Origin: Anagrus nilaparvatae
Lineage: Eukaryota; Arthropoda; Insecta; Hymenoptera; Mymaridae
Direction of reading: 5' to 3'
Assembly (NCBI GenBank): GCA_022575985.1
Contig: JAKSXM010000147.1
Span: 22,416,001-22,480,000 of the forward strand
Length of the DNA stretch: 64,000 bases
Position numbers and translations under genes: made by a program. Of this stretch, positions 28,588 to 39,035 are shown one piece after another. Positions within the stretch are counted from its first letter, which is position 1. Every line of letters begins with the position of its first letter. Below the pieces are notes generated by a model that worked only from the letters and a program-made list of their open reading frames with translations, was not told the DNA's origin and ran no database searches.

Positions 28588-29970
28588 ATAACTCTAGTCA
28601 AATCACGGGGGGGGGGGGGGGTGGTATTGTTTGTGGCGGCCACCAGATTTGGTCTACTATAGGTTTTATGGGCCGCTGAACACGAAAATCGGGGTCTTTT
28701 CTATGCGCCATTGGGGCTTGACCCTTAAATCGGGCAAAACTGCTCCTAAAAAGGGCATTTTTGCTGTATTCATTGTAAGCCTTTGAAATTTGGTATACGG
28801 GAGTTTTCTGGGTCGCTGATAACGAATATTGCGGTTATAACTATGAAAAATTACCCCTTCACCCTTAAATTGGGCAAAACTGTCCCTAAAAAGGGAATTT
28901 TTGCTGTATTCACTGTAATCCTTTGAAATTTGGTATACGGGGGTTTTTTAGGTCGCTGATAACGAATATTGCAGTTATAACTATGAAAAATTATCCCTTC
29001 ACCCTTAAATTAGACAAAACTACCCCTAAAAGGGGTGTTTTCACTACTTTCACTCTATCCCTCCAAGATTCGACCTATTAGGGTTTTTTGGGTTGCTGAT
29101 CACAAAAATCGATATCTTTTCAATTAAAACTTAACTCATCACCCTTAAATTGGCCACAAGGGGTGTTTTTTCTACTTTCGCTCTAGCCCTCCAAGATTTT
29201 GTCTTGAAGGTTTTTTTAGGTCGCTGATCACGAAAATCGCGTTTTTTTCAATTTAAAATTAGGTCTTCAGCCTCAAATTTGCTAAAACTACTCTTATAAG
29301 GTTTGAAAGGTATAAATAAATGAATCATACATTCTTATTTATAAAATAAAGGTAAGCAAATGTTTTATCATTTAAAAAATTTTTAAAAAATTAAAAAAAA
29401 ATTTTTTTGCATTTAACAAAACTTTTGTTATGCCTCAAAACAACCCTTCAAGGGCTGTTTATTGTGATCAGCGACCTAAAAAACCCTATTAGACTAAATC
29501 TTAGAAGGCTAGAATTAATATAGCGAAAGCGCCCGTTTTAGGAGTAGTTTCGGCTAATATAAGGTTGAAGAGTTACGTTTTAATTGAAAGGACATCGATT
29601 TTTGTGATAAGTGCCCTAAAAAACCCTATTAGACCAAATTTTGAAGGGCTAGATTGAAAGTAGCGAAAACACCCCTTTTAGGTGCAGGTTTGCTAAATGT
29701 AAGGGTGAAATGGTAATTTTTCATAGTTATAAATGCAATATTTGTTATCATTGACCAAAAAACCCCAGCATACCAAATTTCAAAGGCTTATAATGAATAC
29801 AGCAAAAATGCCCTTCTTAGGGGCAGTTTTGCCCGATTTAAGGGTCAAGCCCCAATTAAGCATAGAAAAAACCCCTATTTTTGTGTTCAGCGACCCGAAA
29901 AACCTATAGTAGACCAAGTCTGATAGCGGCCACAAACAATACCCCCAAAACCGTGATTTTATTGGAGTAT
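28588..29970. mobile_element. Foldback element of family B, arms made of repeated units
   Basis: The left arm (aaatcacgg, a G run, tggtattgtttgtggcggcc, gatttggtctactatagg) is mirrored by the right arm ending cctatagtagaccaagtctg, ggccacaaacaatac, ccgtgattt. Each arm is built of imperfect units of roughly 130 bp carrying the words gggtcgctgat.acgaa, acccttaaattgggcaaaac, cccctaaaa.ggg.tttt. The outermost words (actctagtca, ttggagtat) match the ends of relatives at 30270 and 39033. No protein is encoded. Related cassettes occur at 48303-49192, 32060-32150 and faintly at 56850. Confidence 0.8.
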
Positions 29971-29981
29971 ATTTATATTTC

Positions 29982-30258
29982 AGGCTGGCTCTACAAACGC
30001 CGTAAAAGGGGGACGCAACCGCAAGCGCAGCCGCAATGCAATGCACACAAACCAAAATAGAGTTGTGCGCATGGTGGTTCTACCAATGCCGTAAATGGGG
30101 GTCGCAAACGCAACCGCAACACTACAGGCATGCGCACAACTACAGGCATGCGTACAACACAACAGGCATGCGCACAACATGATTTTGGTTTGAGCGCATT
30201 GCGTTGCGGTTGCGCTTGCGGCCGCGTACCCCATTTACAGCGTTTGTAGATTCAGCCT
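29982..30258. mobile_element. 277-bp palindromic MITE with a GC-rich core
   Basis: The left end aggctggctctacaaacgc pairs with the right end gcgtttgtagattcagcct. Farther in, gcaaccgcaagcgcagccgc pairs with the ttgcggttgcgcttgcggcc region. The centre holds three copies of acaggcatgcg(c/t)acaac (30123-30177). The element is far richer in GC than the window. It lies between two family-B foldback ends. Confidence 0.8.
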
Positions 30259-30267
30259 CAGGAAGTT

Positions 30268-30445
30268 TCACGGTTCCGACTTCAGTAAATATACGGTTTT
30301 AGCGGTATTATTTCCGTCCACCACCAGATTTGGTCTACTATAGGTATTTTGGGTCACTGATCACGAATTTCGGGGTCATTTCTATGAGAAGTGTGAGGAA
30401 CACCTTAAATGTGCAAAATCAACCCCTAAAAAGGGGTATTTTTGA
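30268..30445. mobile_element. Left end of a split family-B foldback copy
   Basis: acttcagtaaatatacgg, ccaccaccagatttggtcta and gggtcactgatcacgaa reproduce the family-B terminus. The mirror-image terminus lies at 38800-39035 (tatagtagatcatatctggt, tatattgactgaagtat). The two probably belonged to one copy later split by nested retroelements. Confidence 0.6.
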
Positions 30446-30479
30446 TGAATAGTAATAAAAAATTACCTAAGTATTATCC

Positions 30480-32060
30480 GTCGTGTGTGACTACGTTAAC
30501 TTGTCTATACCGACGCGTTTCGAGACTCTTGTATCATCTTCTGGGTAAAACTATTTACACTTTTTTAAACTAAAATAACACATAAAAACACTTATACAGG
30601 AAACCCTCCGTATTCGCGGGTAATTGAGACCGGAAAAAGACCGCGAATAACGCGGTACTGGGACCGTAGTATATATAATATATATGTATATATGTACGTA
30701 AAGTTAAACAAAAAAATTTTGAGAATGAAAATTATTTTATTGGCAAGTGAAATAATCTGTAAGGGTCTTCTGTTTAGCTGTACGGATCATATCTCTATAT
30801 AATTCTTCGTATACATGCACTGCTTTTTCGCAGAATCTTCTGAAAAAAAATTAATAATTGTTTTTAACTTATTTTAATTAGCCAAAAAGGAAATTTTTAT
30901 AATGTTTTTAACCAAAAATCTTGTGAAAAAAAATTAATAATTGTGAACATTGCTACAAAACCGCGTAAAACCAAATTCAAATCCGCGAAAAAAGAATCCC
31001 GGTATATTTTGAAGAATCGCGTATATTTGAATCCGCGAATACGATTACCCGCGAATACGGAGGGTTTCCTGTATTGTATTTTAAACTACATATGTTTAAA
31101 ATCATTGTGAGCGCTCGCTGTGAAAGCCCGCGTGTCATTAATATTAAAATTCAGTTTTATTTTTATTTTTAACTTTATTTAAATTTATGATGTTATTATT
31201 ATTATTATTATTAATTGTTTATGTCGTAGTTTAAATATTTTATAGCTAAATTAAACAGGGTATTAGAATTGAATTTCAATTGATCATTTAATACATTGCC
31301 TTTATGTGTTTGATTCTTAAAGGCCCTGATATTTCAAACTCTTCATGTGCATCCATTATTGATCCTTTTTCACAGATAAAAAGAGGTGTCATATTTTCCT
31401 CAAAATTTGTGCAATAATGTTTTTCGCTGAGTAGATGTTTGGTGAAATTGGATCTTTTATCTATGTGTTGATCTGACGCTGCGTATGTAGAATATTTTGT
31501 TCTTTTCTTATCTACATCTTGGCACATTGGTGGTACATGTTCTGGATATCTCTTGGAAAATCTTCTACCCGTTTGCCCAATATAAAAACTATCGCAGTCA
31601 TTACATGATAATTTATATACGCCAGATTTATCTTCTAAAGGTACTTTATTACTATCACTTAATAGCTTTCATAGTTTGTTGTTCGTCTTGAACCCAACGT
31701 TGATGTTGTATTTCTTAAGTTTGTTAACAAGTATGATGGCGTGAAATTTTCATAAGTAGCAGATACGTATTTAGAACCTGTAGTATTATTATTATTATCG
31801 TGTTTGTGAATTTGGTGTTTATTGGTAAGCTTTTTTACTATATTATTATTGTAGCCGTTAGAAGTGGCTATATGTTTTATAGTGTTTACTTCTTTTTTGA
31901 AATTTTCGTCACTAAGAGGGATAGTAAGGAGCCTGTGAACGAATGCATTGAAGCTTGCCATTTTTTGGGGCCGAGGATGATGAGTCAGCTGGTATTACTA
32001 GATCTGTGGTCGTTGGTTTTCTGTAGATGTCTATTTTTGATGTTGTATTTTCGCACTGTC
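30480..32060 (-). mobile_element. Penelope-like element, 3' half with GIY-YIG endonuclease, broken
   Basis: Read on the minus strand. The distal reverse-transcriptase segment (IYRKPTTTDLVIPADSS) and thumb/linker (MASFNAFVHRLLTIPLSDE, IATSNGYNNNIVKKL) are followed by a GIY-YIG endonuclease (GVYKLSCNDCDSFYIGQTGR, later KHLLSEKH). The usual order in Penelope-like elements is RT then GIY-YIG. Frames shift at least twice (near 31660 and 31960), and most of the RT is missing, so it is dead. The downstream words gacgcgtttcgagactcttg and tatcatcttct near 30515-30545 look like the element's terminal region. A pogo-type MITE sits inside it. Confidence 0.8.
30597..31071. mobile_element. 475-bp pogo/Tc1-mariner-type MITE with TA target duplication
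   Basis: The left end caggaaaccctccgtattcg (then cgggtaat) is the exact reverse complement of the right end, a 28-bp terminal inverted repeat. Both sides are flanked by TA (30595-30596 and 31072-31073), the classical target duplication of Tc1/mariner/pogo elements, and the CAG-ends fit pogo/Tigger. The interior is AT-rich and encodes nothing, so it depends on a transposase elsewhere. It is inserted in the 3' region of the Penelope-like element, so it is younger than that element. Confidence 0.92.
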
Positions 32061-32155
32061 AGTGTTAAGATTTGGTTTATATGGGTTTTTTGGGTCGCTC
32101 TAATCACAAATCATGGGGAATTTTTTGTTAAAAATTAATTTCTCAACCATACACG
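32061..32155. repeat. Isolated family-B foldback unit
   Basis: The segment agatttggtttatatgggtt, ttttgggtcgctctaatcac, aaatcatgggg matches the first unit of the family-B arms. It abuts the broken Penelope-like reading frame. Confidence 0.5.
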
Positions 32156-32159
32156 GGAT

Positions 32160-32312
32160 TTCAGAAACTTTTTTGTGGTGGCAAAACACGTTTTTTTTTT
32201 GGGGGGGGGGGGCAAAATAGTTTATTTAAATAAATATACACGTATTTTATATGGTAATTCAGAAATATTGGAGGGGCACGTGCCCCCCATGCCCCCCGTA
32301 ATCCCGTCTATG
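32160..32312. mobile_element. Possible DNA-transposon terminus with G-run and cacgtgcccccc motif
   Basis: A run of 12 G residues at about 32200 and the block ggaggggcacgtgcccccca, then tgccccccgtaatccc, resemble C/G-rich ends of some hAT-like elements. The family is uncertain; no transposase is visible. Confidence 0.3.
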
Positions 32313-32579
32313 TTCTCAACCTTATGTAACAGGTTTATTAAATAAAGCATACACGAATCGGTATGTAAAAAGATTTTTTAATCGTTATAAAATTATAACG
32401 ATTTTTGATCATTACGTATACATAATAAAAAAATACAATAAAAAATAATTAAGCAATTTTAACAATCTTAATAAATACAGACAATCAATCATTTTACATA
32501 ACTTGAATCTTGAATGAGTTTTCTTCTATAATAGTTGAACAAACTAAGTCTTCGGTTGCATCCATTTTCATCAATGCAA

Positions 32580-32777
32580 TCAATTGTTATATCTGGTTCC
32601 AAAAATTGAAGAATCTATTTTAAAATTATAATCTTCATTTACATTACAATTTACTTCGCAATTTTCACAACTTCGTTCATTGCATGATTTGCAAAAAATA
32701 CTGCATTTAAGTCCTAGCTTACGGCAACCACATTTTATGCATCCTTTTTTACGTGACGGTTTCTTTGGCGACGAGGT
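32580..32777 (-). pseudogene. Cys-rich CxC-type protein fragment, mobile-element associated
   Basis: The minus-strand frame (about 65 codons with an upstream in-frame stop) encodes KKGCIKCGCRKLGLKC followed by further spaced cysteines (SIFCKSC, SCENC). This spacing resembles the CxC (tesmin/TSO1-like) cysteine motif often seen near the C-terminus of uncharacterised insect repeat-encoded proteins. No start codon or other domain is visible; it lies among TE remains and is probably a relic. Confidence 0.4.
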
Positions 32778-32875
32778 CTAGCGGCGAAAAATACGGAAAG
32801 ACGTTATTAGAACTCATTGAGAATATTCGCCGAACTTTAGTGAACTCGAGAGAGGTTCTGAACCATTTAAACAGC

Positions 32876-34312
32876 TCAGCATACGAGAACTGGCTGGGTT
32901 AATACAATATCTACAGGAAACGCTTTAGGAGTGATATTCACTTTATTATTATTCTGTGGATCATTTACCAGAGGATCAAATGAATTTTTTGCAACAACTG
33001 TTGTAGGAGTTATTGCTGGTGAATTAAGCGCACGCTTGCGGCAAGAACCACAAGTTTGCTTCCAGCCAGTTTTATCATTCATAGCGACGGAGATGTCGGT
33101 ATTGTTTTTAATCGACAGATCATTATTTTTGTTTGATATGGTGGAAAGCAACTGTTTAGTTGCTGCATTTAATGTCTTTAAGTTTCCAAGGCGATTAACG
33201 GTAGTGGTATAGTGTAAGTGAAACTTGAGTTTTTCGTCAAGAGTTACACATAAGTACTTTTCCCATTTGATCAGGATATTATTAAATTTTGGAGGATCTA
33301 TGTCGCGATTTTTCTTTTTGTGATCGAAAAGTATTGACTCCGAGTTACTTGGATTTAGTTTGATGCGCGATTTTTTGCGCCAACTTTCTGTCATTGTAAA
33401 TTGTTCATTTAAAAGTTTAACGATCCTGGCATTGCTCTAAGATGAAACAAATATACTCTGTGTTTGGGGTTGGAAATCTCAATTGCAGCAATAATATTTT
33501 CTGTAATTCTAGCAACTGCTCAATCGGGTTTTTCAATAGTATCGAGAGTAACAGGCCGGTTGGATAGGAGCGGTTGGCACAAGATAATTTTCAATTTTAA
33601 TCGAGCAATAAAATATTTGTTTTACCTCAACAATTTCCCACGACTTTTCATTATCTTCCAGAGATACCAAAAATAGAGGCAATAATTGTTTAACGCAGGT
33701 TGTTTGTGTGATTGGAGTATTGGTAGTGTTGTCAATTATTTCTTTAATGACGGAACGAATTAAACTTAATTAGCTAACACTTGTTACGTCGAATTTGTAA
33801 TTTTCGCTTTTAAGCTCATTTTCAAAGTCTTTAGGATCCGTAGCAGCGGGCAAGTTTCTTATAAAAATTTTAATGTGATTTTTATATCTATCTTCAGGAT
33901 TATTAAATAAATTATGTTTTTCAAGAGTGGTCTTGAAACTACGATAATCGTTTAGAGTAGCAACGTTAACTTTAAGTTTTTTCTCGCGGTCAATTTTAAT
34001 GACTGTAGGGAAAAATTTACATGATTCTTTGACTATTTCTTGGAGTTTTTTTTATGTATTAGTTTCAGTTAATTGTACCGTTACCGGGATCAATTTTTCT
34101 TTAACTTTATTCTTTTTAATTGTACCCTCGTCGTTTTGTTAATCGAGCGCCGCAAATTTATTTTTAGAGATGATTTCAAGTTTTTTTTTTATTTTTAATA
34201 TTTTCATTATACTCACTTCTACTGCGTTTCGTGTTTGATGGTTGTTGGATGGTTGTTGTTCGTCTTCCTCAGTCTCAACCTCAATTTGGATTTCAGTTGA
34301 CGTCGGCGCCAT
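32876..34312 (-). mobile_element. Jockey-like LINE remnant (ORF1 start fused to RT end)
   Basis: The minus strand begins with an ATG (34312) encoding MAPTSTEIQIEVETEEDE, then an ORF1/gag-like region with several stops (IDREKKLKVNVATLNDYR, HIKIFIRNLP). Downstream (33394-32876) is the end of a reverse-transcriptase domain: WRKKSRIKLNPSNSES, then EKYLCVTLDEKLKFHLHY, matching the KYLGV.LD..L.w..H block of jockey-clade LINEs. The endonuclease and the RT core are missing, so a large internal deletion joined the two parts. Confidence 0.7.
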
Positions 34313-34405
34313 AATATTAACTACTGTATCAGCTCGTTTATGTGCTGCGTTTCACTTGAGGTATATTGTCTTAAAAAATACAATTTAGTTGTTTTTGCGA
34401 AAATA

Positions 34406-34640
34406 CCATAGATACAGAAAGGACTAGATAGAGCATGCTGCATAAGAGCCTATAAGTGAAAACGTCCATCGTCTAAAAAGAGAAAAAAGATTACTATCCT
34501 AGTGTTTTATCTCTTAGTATTATTACGTGTTGATTCAGTTAGAAAGAAATAAAACACTAGTAAAGTAATCTTTTTTCTCTTTTTAGACGATGGACATTTT
34601 TCGAGCTCAATGCTCCATCTAGTCCTTTCTGTATCTATGG
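34406..34640. mobile_element. 235-bp near-perfect palindromic MITE with AAAATA target duplication
   Basis: The left arm ccatagatacagaaaggact, agatagagcat is mirrored by the right arm ending atgctccatct, agtcctttctgtatctatgg. A second inner stem pairs gtccatcgtctaaaaagaga with tctctttttagacgatggac. The flanking AAAATA (34400-34405 and 34641-34646) is a likely 6-bp target-site duplication. The loop is about 40 nt. Non-coding. Confidence 0.85.
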
Positions 34641-34646
34641 AAAATA

Positions 34647-35689
34647 CTGAGAATGTGTAATACATAGGACACTTTTTCAAAGCGATCTGATCACTACTAC
34701 TGCTCAAACCCTCAGCTCGAAACTCTGTCTGCCTGCTGCTTTTTTTTTTAGGAAGAAAATAGCTCCTCCTCGCTCAAACCACCGAGTGGCACGCCGCCAG
34801 CACCTGCGATAGCAGGTGCATTGTTCCACTCCGTAATGAAACGACGTAATCTTGTATGAGAGGTTTTGAGTGCGTCACAAAAATTTGTGTTAATACTCTA
34901 TCATGAAATATAGAAGTACAGGATTGGAAATAATTTAACATGAATAACAGGCAAAAACCACACGTGGGAAAAACCCAAATTTAATGAAATTTTAATTTCT
35001 GCTTGGCTTTTGAAATGTGAAAAATGAGGGAAGGGAAAAGAAAAATATATATTATTACTATTGTTGTTATCATCGCCCATAATTTTTTTATATATATCTA
35101 ATGGTTGTTTATAATTGACCTGTACTGGGCAAAAAAATAAAAATTAGGTATTTTTTATTTTTTTAAAGTTGTTCTTTATTTCACAATAATGTTAGACGTT
35201 TCGCTTATTTCCATTTTTATAAGCCTTTTCAATAACTAAAAATTTAAAAATTTGAAAAATTAACATATAAAATATTATATTTGCACATACATTTTTGATA
35301 TTTATATATATACCTGTATAATATTACGTTTTTGTACATAACTAGTATAAATAAATTATATTAAATTAAAAAAATTGCACATATGTCACATAAATATATA
35401 AAAAAATAAATAAATAAATATTATTTATTTAATATATATATTATAAAAAATATATATTATGAAAAATATATATTATTTATTTATTAAACCTGAAAGAAAA
35501 AACCTGTAAATTAACCTGTAAAAGAAAAAATTTGTTATAGTTCTTCAAACGTTGTATAGCTGGATCAAAAGACCAAGCAAGCATAGTTGTATTAGAAATT
35601 TATAATTGGTCTTTATTTATATCTGAAAAAAATAAGTTAATTAATTTAATCTAATATAAAATCATTAGGTACATCATATTTATTGGTAT
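34647..35689. other. Gene-free, AT repeats and a possible Penelope terminal fragment
   Basis: 35200-35245 holds gacgtttcgcttatttcc and ataagccttttcaataac, similar in style to Penelope-like terminal sequences. 35380-35500 is a run of (AATA)n and (AT)n microsatellites. No gene is seen. Confidence 0.4.
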
Positions 35690-38440
35690 GATTATAATCA
35701 TAATTTCCTATCTCTTTAATGGATTTCTAGCCAGAATGCTTACATTTTAAGTAAAAGTTCTTAGTTAGTTTGGTACTAAATTCATGGACTATTTCGATTT
35801 TGAGGTCTTTATGAACGGTACTCAGTCTGGTATATCTTAGGGCATTAGTTATTAGTCGGAGAACATTATTTTGAATAACTTGGAGTTTGTTTAAAATGTT
35901 TTTTGATGCATTACCCTATATTGCTGGAGCATACGTAAAGACTGGTCTAATGAGCATTTTATAAACGAGCAGGCCATTTTGAAGGACAAGGGCTGAATGG
36001 TTTTTTTAAAGAGTGTTTTACTTATTACACCGTAAGTTTTATTTCTTACATTCGTAATGTGTTGGGTAAAATTTAATTGGCGATCTAGAGTTACTACTAG
36101 ATATTTTATATTAGGCTTCCAGTTAATCTCGACTATGTTATATTTAGCGGAGTCTACCTTTAGGTTTTTTATACCTCGTGAAAAGATAATAGCTTCCGAT
36201 TTGCATTAATCTTAATTCTCCACTTTTTACACCATTCGTGCGTTAAATCGAACTGTTTATTTAATTCGCATACATTTTTGTTATTATCTTTTGACAAGGT
36301 ATATTAAATCCTATAATCTGCGTAAACCGCAGTTTCAACACCTTCATGTCTTGGCATATAATCAATATATAAGTTATAGACTTTAAGACCAATCAGGCTT
36401 CCCTGAGGAACGACTCAATTGCAAATTCATCAGAAATTGTATTTTCGATTTGAAATACAAACATGCGATTTTTTAAGTAAAAGTTAAGAAAATGAATATA
36501 ACAATCTGGGGCATTTAATTTAATAAGTTTACGTAGGAGACCATTATGCCAGACGCTGTCAAAAGCTTTGTCAACCTCTAACAGCACGACTCCAATACAA
36601 TGTTTATTTTTCTTACTGCTTGTATTCAATTCGCGGGAAATGTATAAAATTTGCTGTTGAGTCAAGTGTTCGTGCCTGAAGCCGAATTGTTCTTAACTTA
36701 TCAGGTTGTTTTCATCGATGAAAACTTGTAGGCGGTTCATGAATCATGAACATAGCCTCAAGAGTTTTGCTCATGGTGCAGAGAAGACTTATTGGTCTAT
36801 ACTGCTAGGTAGTCTGGGATCCAAACCCTGGGAGGGTTTGTTGTTTTGATGTACTTTATTGAAGTTAATCTTTTAATGGAGGGTTTGATATTTTGTTTAA
36901 AGTAAGGGCAGCCTCTGTGATTGGCGACATGATCATCGTCACAGTTGGGATGTTTGGATTTTTCTTCACGTTTTTTGGTGCACGTGTTACTTAAGTGAGG
37001 GCCGGAGCACTTCATGCATTTAACTTCAACATGACAGTTGATTGCAACATGATTGAACTTTTGACATTTGAAATACTGTACGGGACGGGGAGTCTTTACG
37101 TAGTTCTGAATTTTTATTTTAGTTTAATTAAGGGACTCTGGTTTAGGAAATTCACGGCTTTTTCATCGTTGTGCAAAGTAACTAGGAAAACTGGGAGTGA
37201 AGCTTTTACTTGATCATACGTATGTAGTTAGGATATATAATAATAGGGGACTCAAGTTCTCATAATTCATTTTTAATGTCATCGGGTTTTTCGTAAATAG
37301 AGAGATTTCTTATTACAAATTATAAAGGGGCCTTCGAATCAGGGTCTAAAGATGAAATTAAAGTTTATTGGTTTCAATTAATTTTTGCATTGGACGAAAA
37401 TGATCTACACTGTACACGAAAATAGATAATTTATTGACACGATTTTTATTAACTAAACTATATTTAAATTCAACTGTTTTCAGCATATTTTTGACTTTGA
37501 AGTGTGTGTCTTGAGAGTCTTCTATTATATTAAAGGGGGGAGTCTTCTATTATATTCGCCATTGGGATTATGTTCATTACTTAGAATTTCGAATTTATTG
37601 GATGTGTCTAGTCTTTTCAACATAATTTCGCTAAATAAAACAAAGATTTTGCGTCTTTTACCTGATCTACTCCTTTTGACTTCCTGGAATTTTCTTTGGA
37701 TGCCCTCTTCATACAAAGCGTCCGTTTTCATGTCTTGAGAGTGTGAAGGAGGCTGACTTTCGTGATTCATCTTGGTCTGGATGGGCCTTGCGGTCCTTTG
37801 AGTTGATGAAGTAAATTGCTGTACTTTGTTATAAATTTGTCTTGAAAAAGTTTGAATAGTTGCTCTTACTGCGATGTGTACTCGACGACTGCTCAATCTA
37901 ATCTTGCCTGCTGCTCCGGCCAATATCGTGGTTATATTTATAGACCACCCCCGACCTCGTTCTAATTGGCACGTGCGCGATAAAACCGTTTTAAATTTTG
38001 CTATACGCTATGAGCAAAGACAGCAAAGACGATCGCAAATAAATATTATACACGCTATGAGCAAAGGGAGCAAAGACGATCGCAAAGAAATGTTATACGC
38101 GCTATGATTAAAGGGAGCAAAGGCAATCGCTAAGTGGTTTGTAAAATTAAATATTCAAGAAGGAAAACCAGAAGGACGTGTCAAAAGAATAATTATAAAT
38201 TAATTTTACCAATCGGACCTTTTTAGGGCCACACCTTAGTTAATGAGAAAAATAATAATCATCTCATGGCAAAGGAGCAAAGACCAACGCCTTAGCGCCA
38301 TAAAGCTAGGAAAGCGTGGCAAGGCTATATCGGAGACTAAACGTGGCCGAGCTCGCCAGAGTTCAGGAGCAATCGGAAAGCGTGGCAAAGCCATATCAAA
38401 AAAAATTATGAGCGCCCGTGCTCGGTAGTGTTCAAGGAAC
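35690..38440 (-). mobile_element. Jockey-like LINE, degenerate, with 5' tandem repeats
   Basis: On the minus strand, in order: a 5' region with a 47-bp tandem (38140-38006); an ORF1 N-terminal part (37923-37525); a gag zinc-knuckle segment (37015-36797) with KCSGPHLSNTC and NCDDDHVANHRGCPYF; then reverse-transcriptase pieces, EVDKAFDSVWHNGLLRKLIK (about 36580) and a degenerate catalytic box YADY near 36315 where jockey elements have (F/Y)ADD. The final RT/thumb part runs to about 35700 (IKYLVVTLDRQLNFTQHI). Many stops and frameshifts; the endonuclease is missing. This is a dead copy of a clade that normally carries gag, endonuclease and RT. Confidence 0.75.
38006..38140. repeat. 47-bp tandem repeat, about 3 copies
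   Basis: cgctatgagcaaag starts at 38006 and 38053, with a variant (cgctatgattaaag) at 38100, each followed by agcaaag.c.atcgcaaa. It lies just upstream of the LINE ORF1 on the same strand, where some LINEs carry repeated promoter monomers. Confidence 0.75.
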
Positions 38441-38799
38441 GACTCTAATAATTTTTTTTTTTTTACTTAAAGAAACAATTTGCCTTTTAACAAAATAAAA
38501 ATCTGTAAATATATTATTTTTTTCCATATTTATTACGAAAATTGAAGCTAAACTTTAGTTTCTGACAAAAGATTCTCAAAAAGCGAATTATTCATCTTAT
38601 TTTCTTTTTACGCAGACCAATAAAACTTATGTTTTTTGTAGCTCAAAAAACACACTTTGTCAATAAAATCATAAACTGCTTATGAAGAAATTTCAAAGAT
38701 TCAAATCATTTTTTTTTAAATATAAAAGATTCAAAACACTTCTTTTAGAGGTATTTTTTGCTAATTAAGAAAGGAATATTAATTTTTCATAAAAAAGTC

Positions 38800-39035
38800 C
38801 TTGAAATTCTTGATCAGCCGACCAAAAAACCCTTTTAGATGTAATCTGACCATCCAAAATCGGAATACATCAAAAATATCCCTTTTTTGAAAATTTAATG
38901 GTTCTGCACATTTCTCATAAAAAAACTCCGAAATTTGTGATCATCGACCTAAAAAATATATAGTAGATCATATCTGGTGGTGGGTGGAATGAATAACCCC
39001 CCTCTCTGTATATTGACTGAAGTATAAAAAAAAAA
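38800..39035. mobile_element. Right end of a split family-B foldback copy
   Basis: tgatcagccgaccaaaaaac, then atagtagatcatatctggtg and tatattgactgaagtat are the reverse complement of the family-B terminus at 30268-30445. Together they bracket about 8.3 kb of nested retroelements. Confidence 0.6.

Noticed and set aside
29780..30234. Cys/Ala-rich minus-strand frames
   Set aside because: They lie in foldback arms and a GC-rich palindromic MITE; the composition explains the frames.
32160..32312. Autonomous hAT transposon
   Set aside because: Only a C/G-rich possible terminus is visible; no transposase or 8-bp target duplication could be found.
32931..33676. Hydrophobic plus-strand frames that look like membrane proteins
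   Set aside because: They are antisense to jockey-like ORF1 and reverse-transcriptase remains; hydrophobicity is an artefact of the opposite strand.
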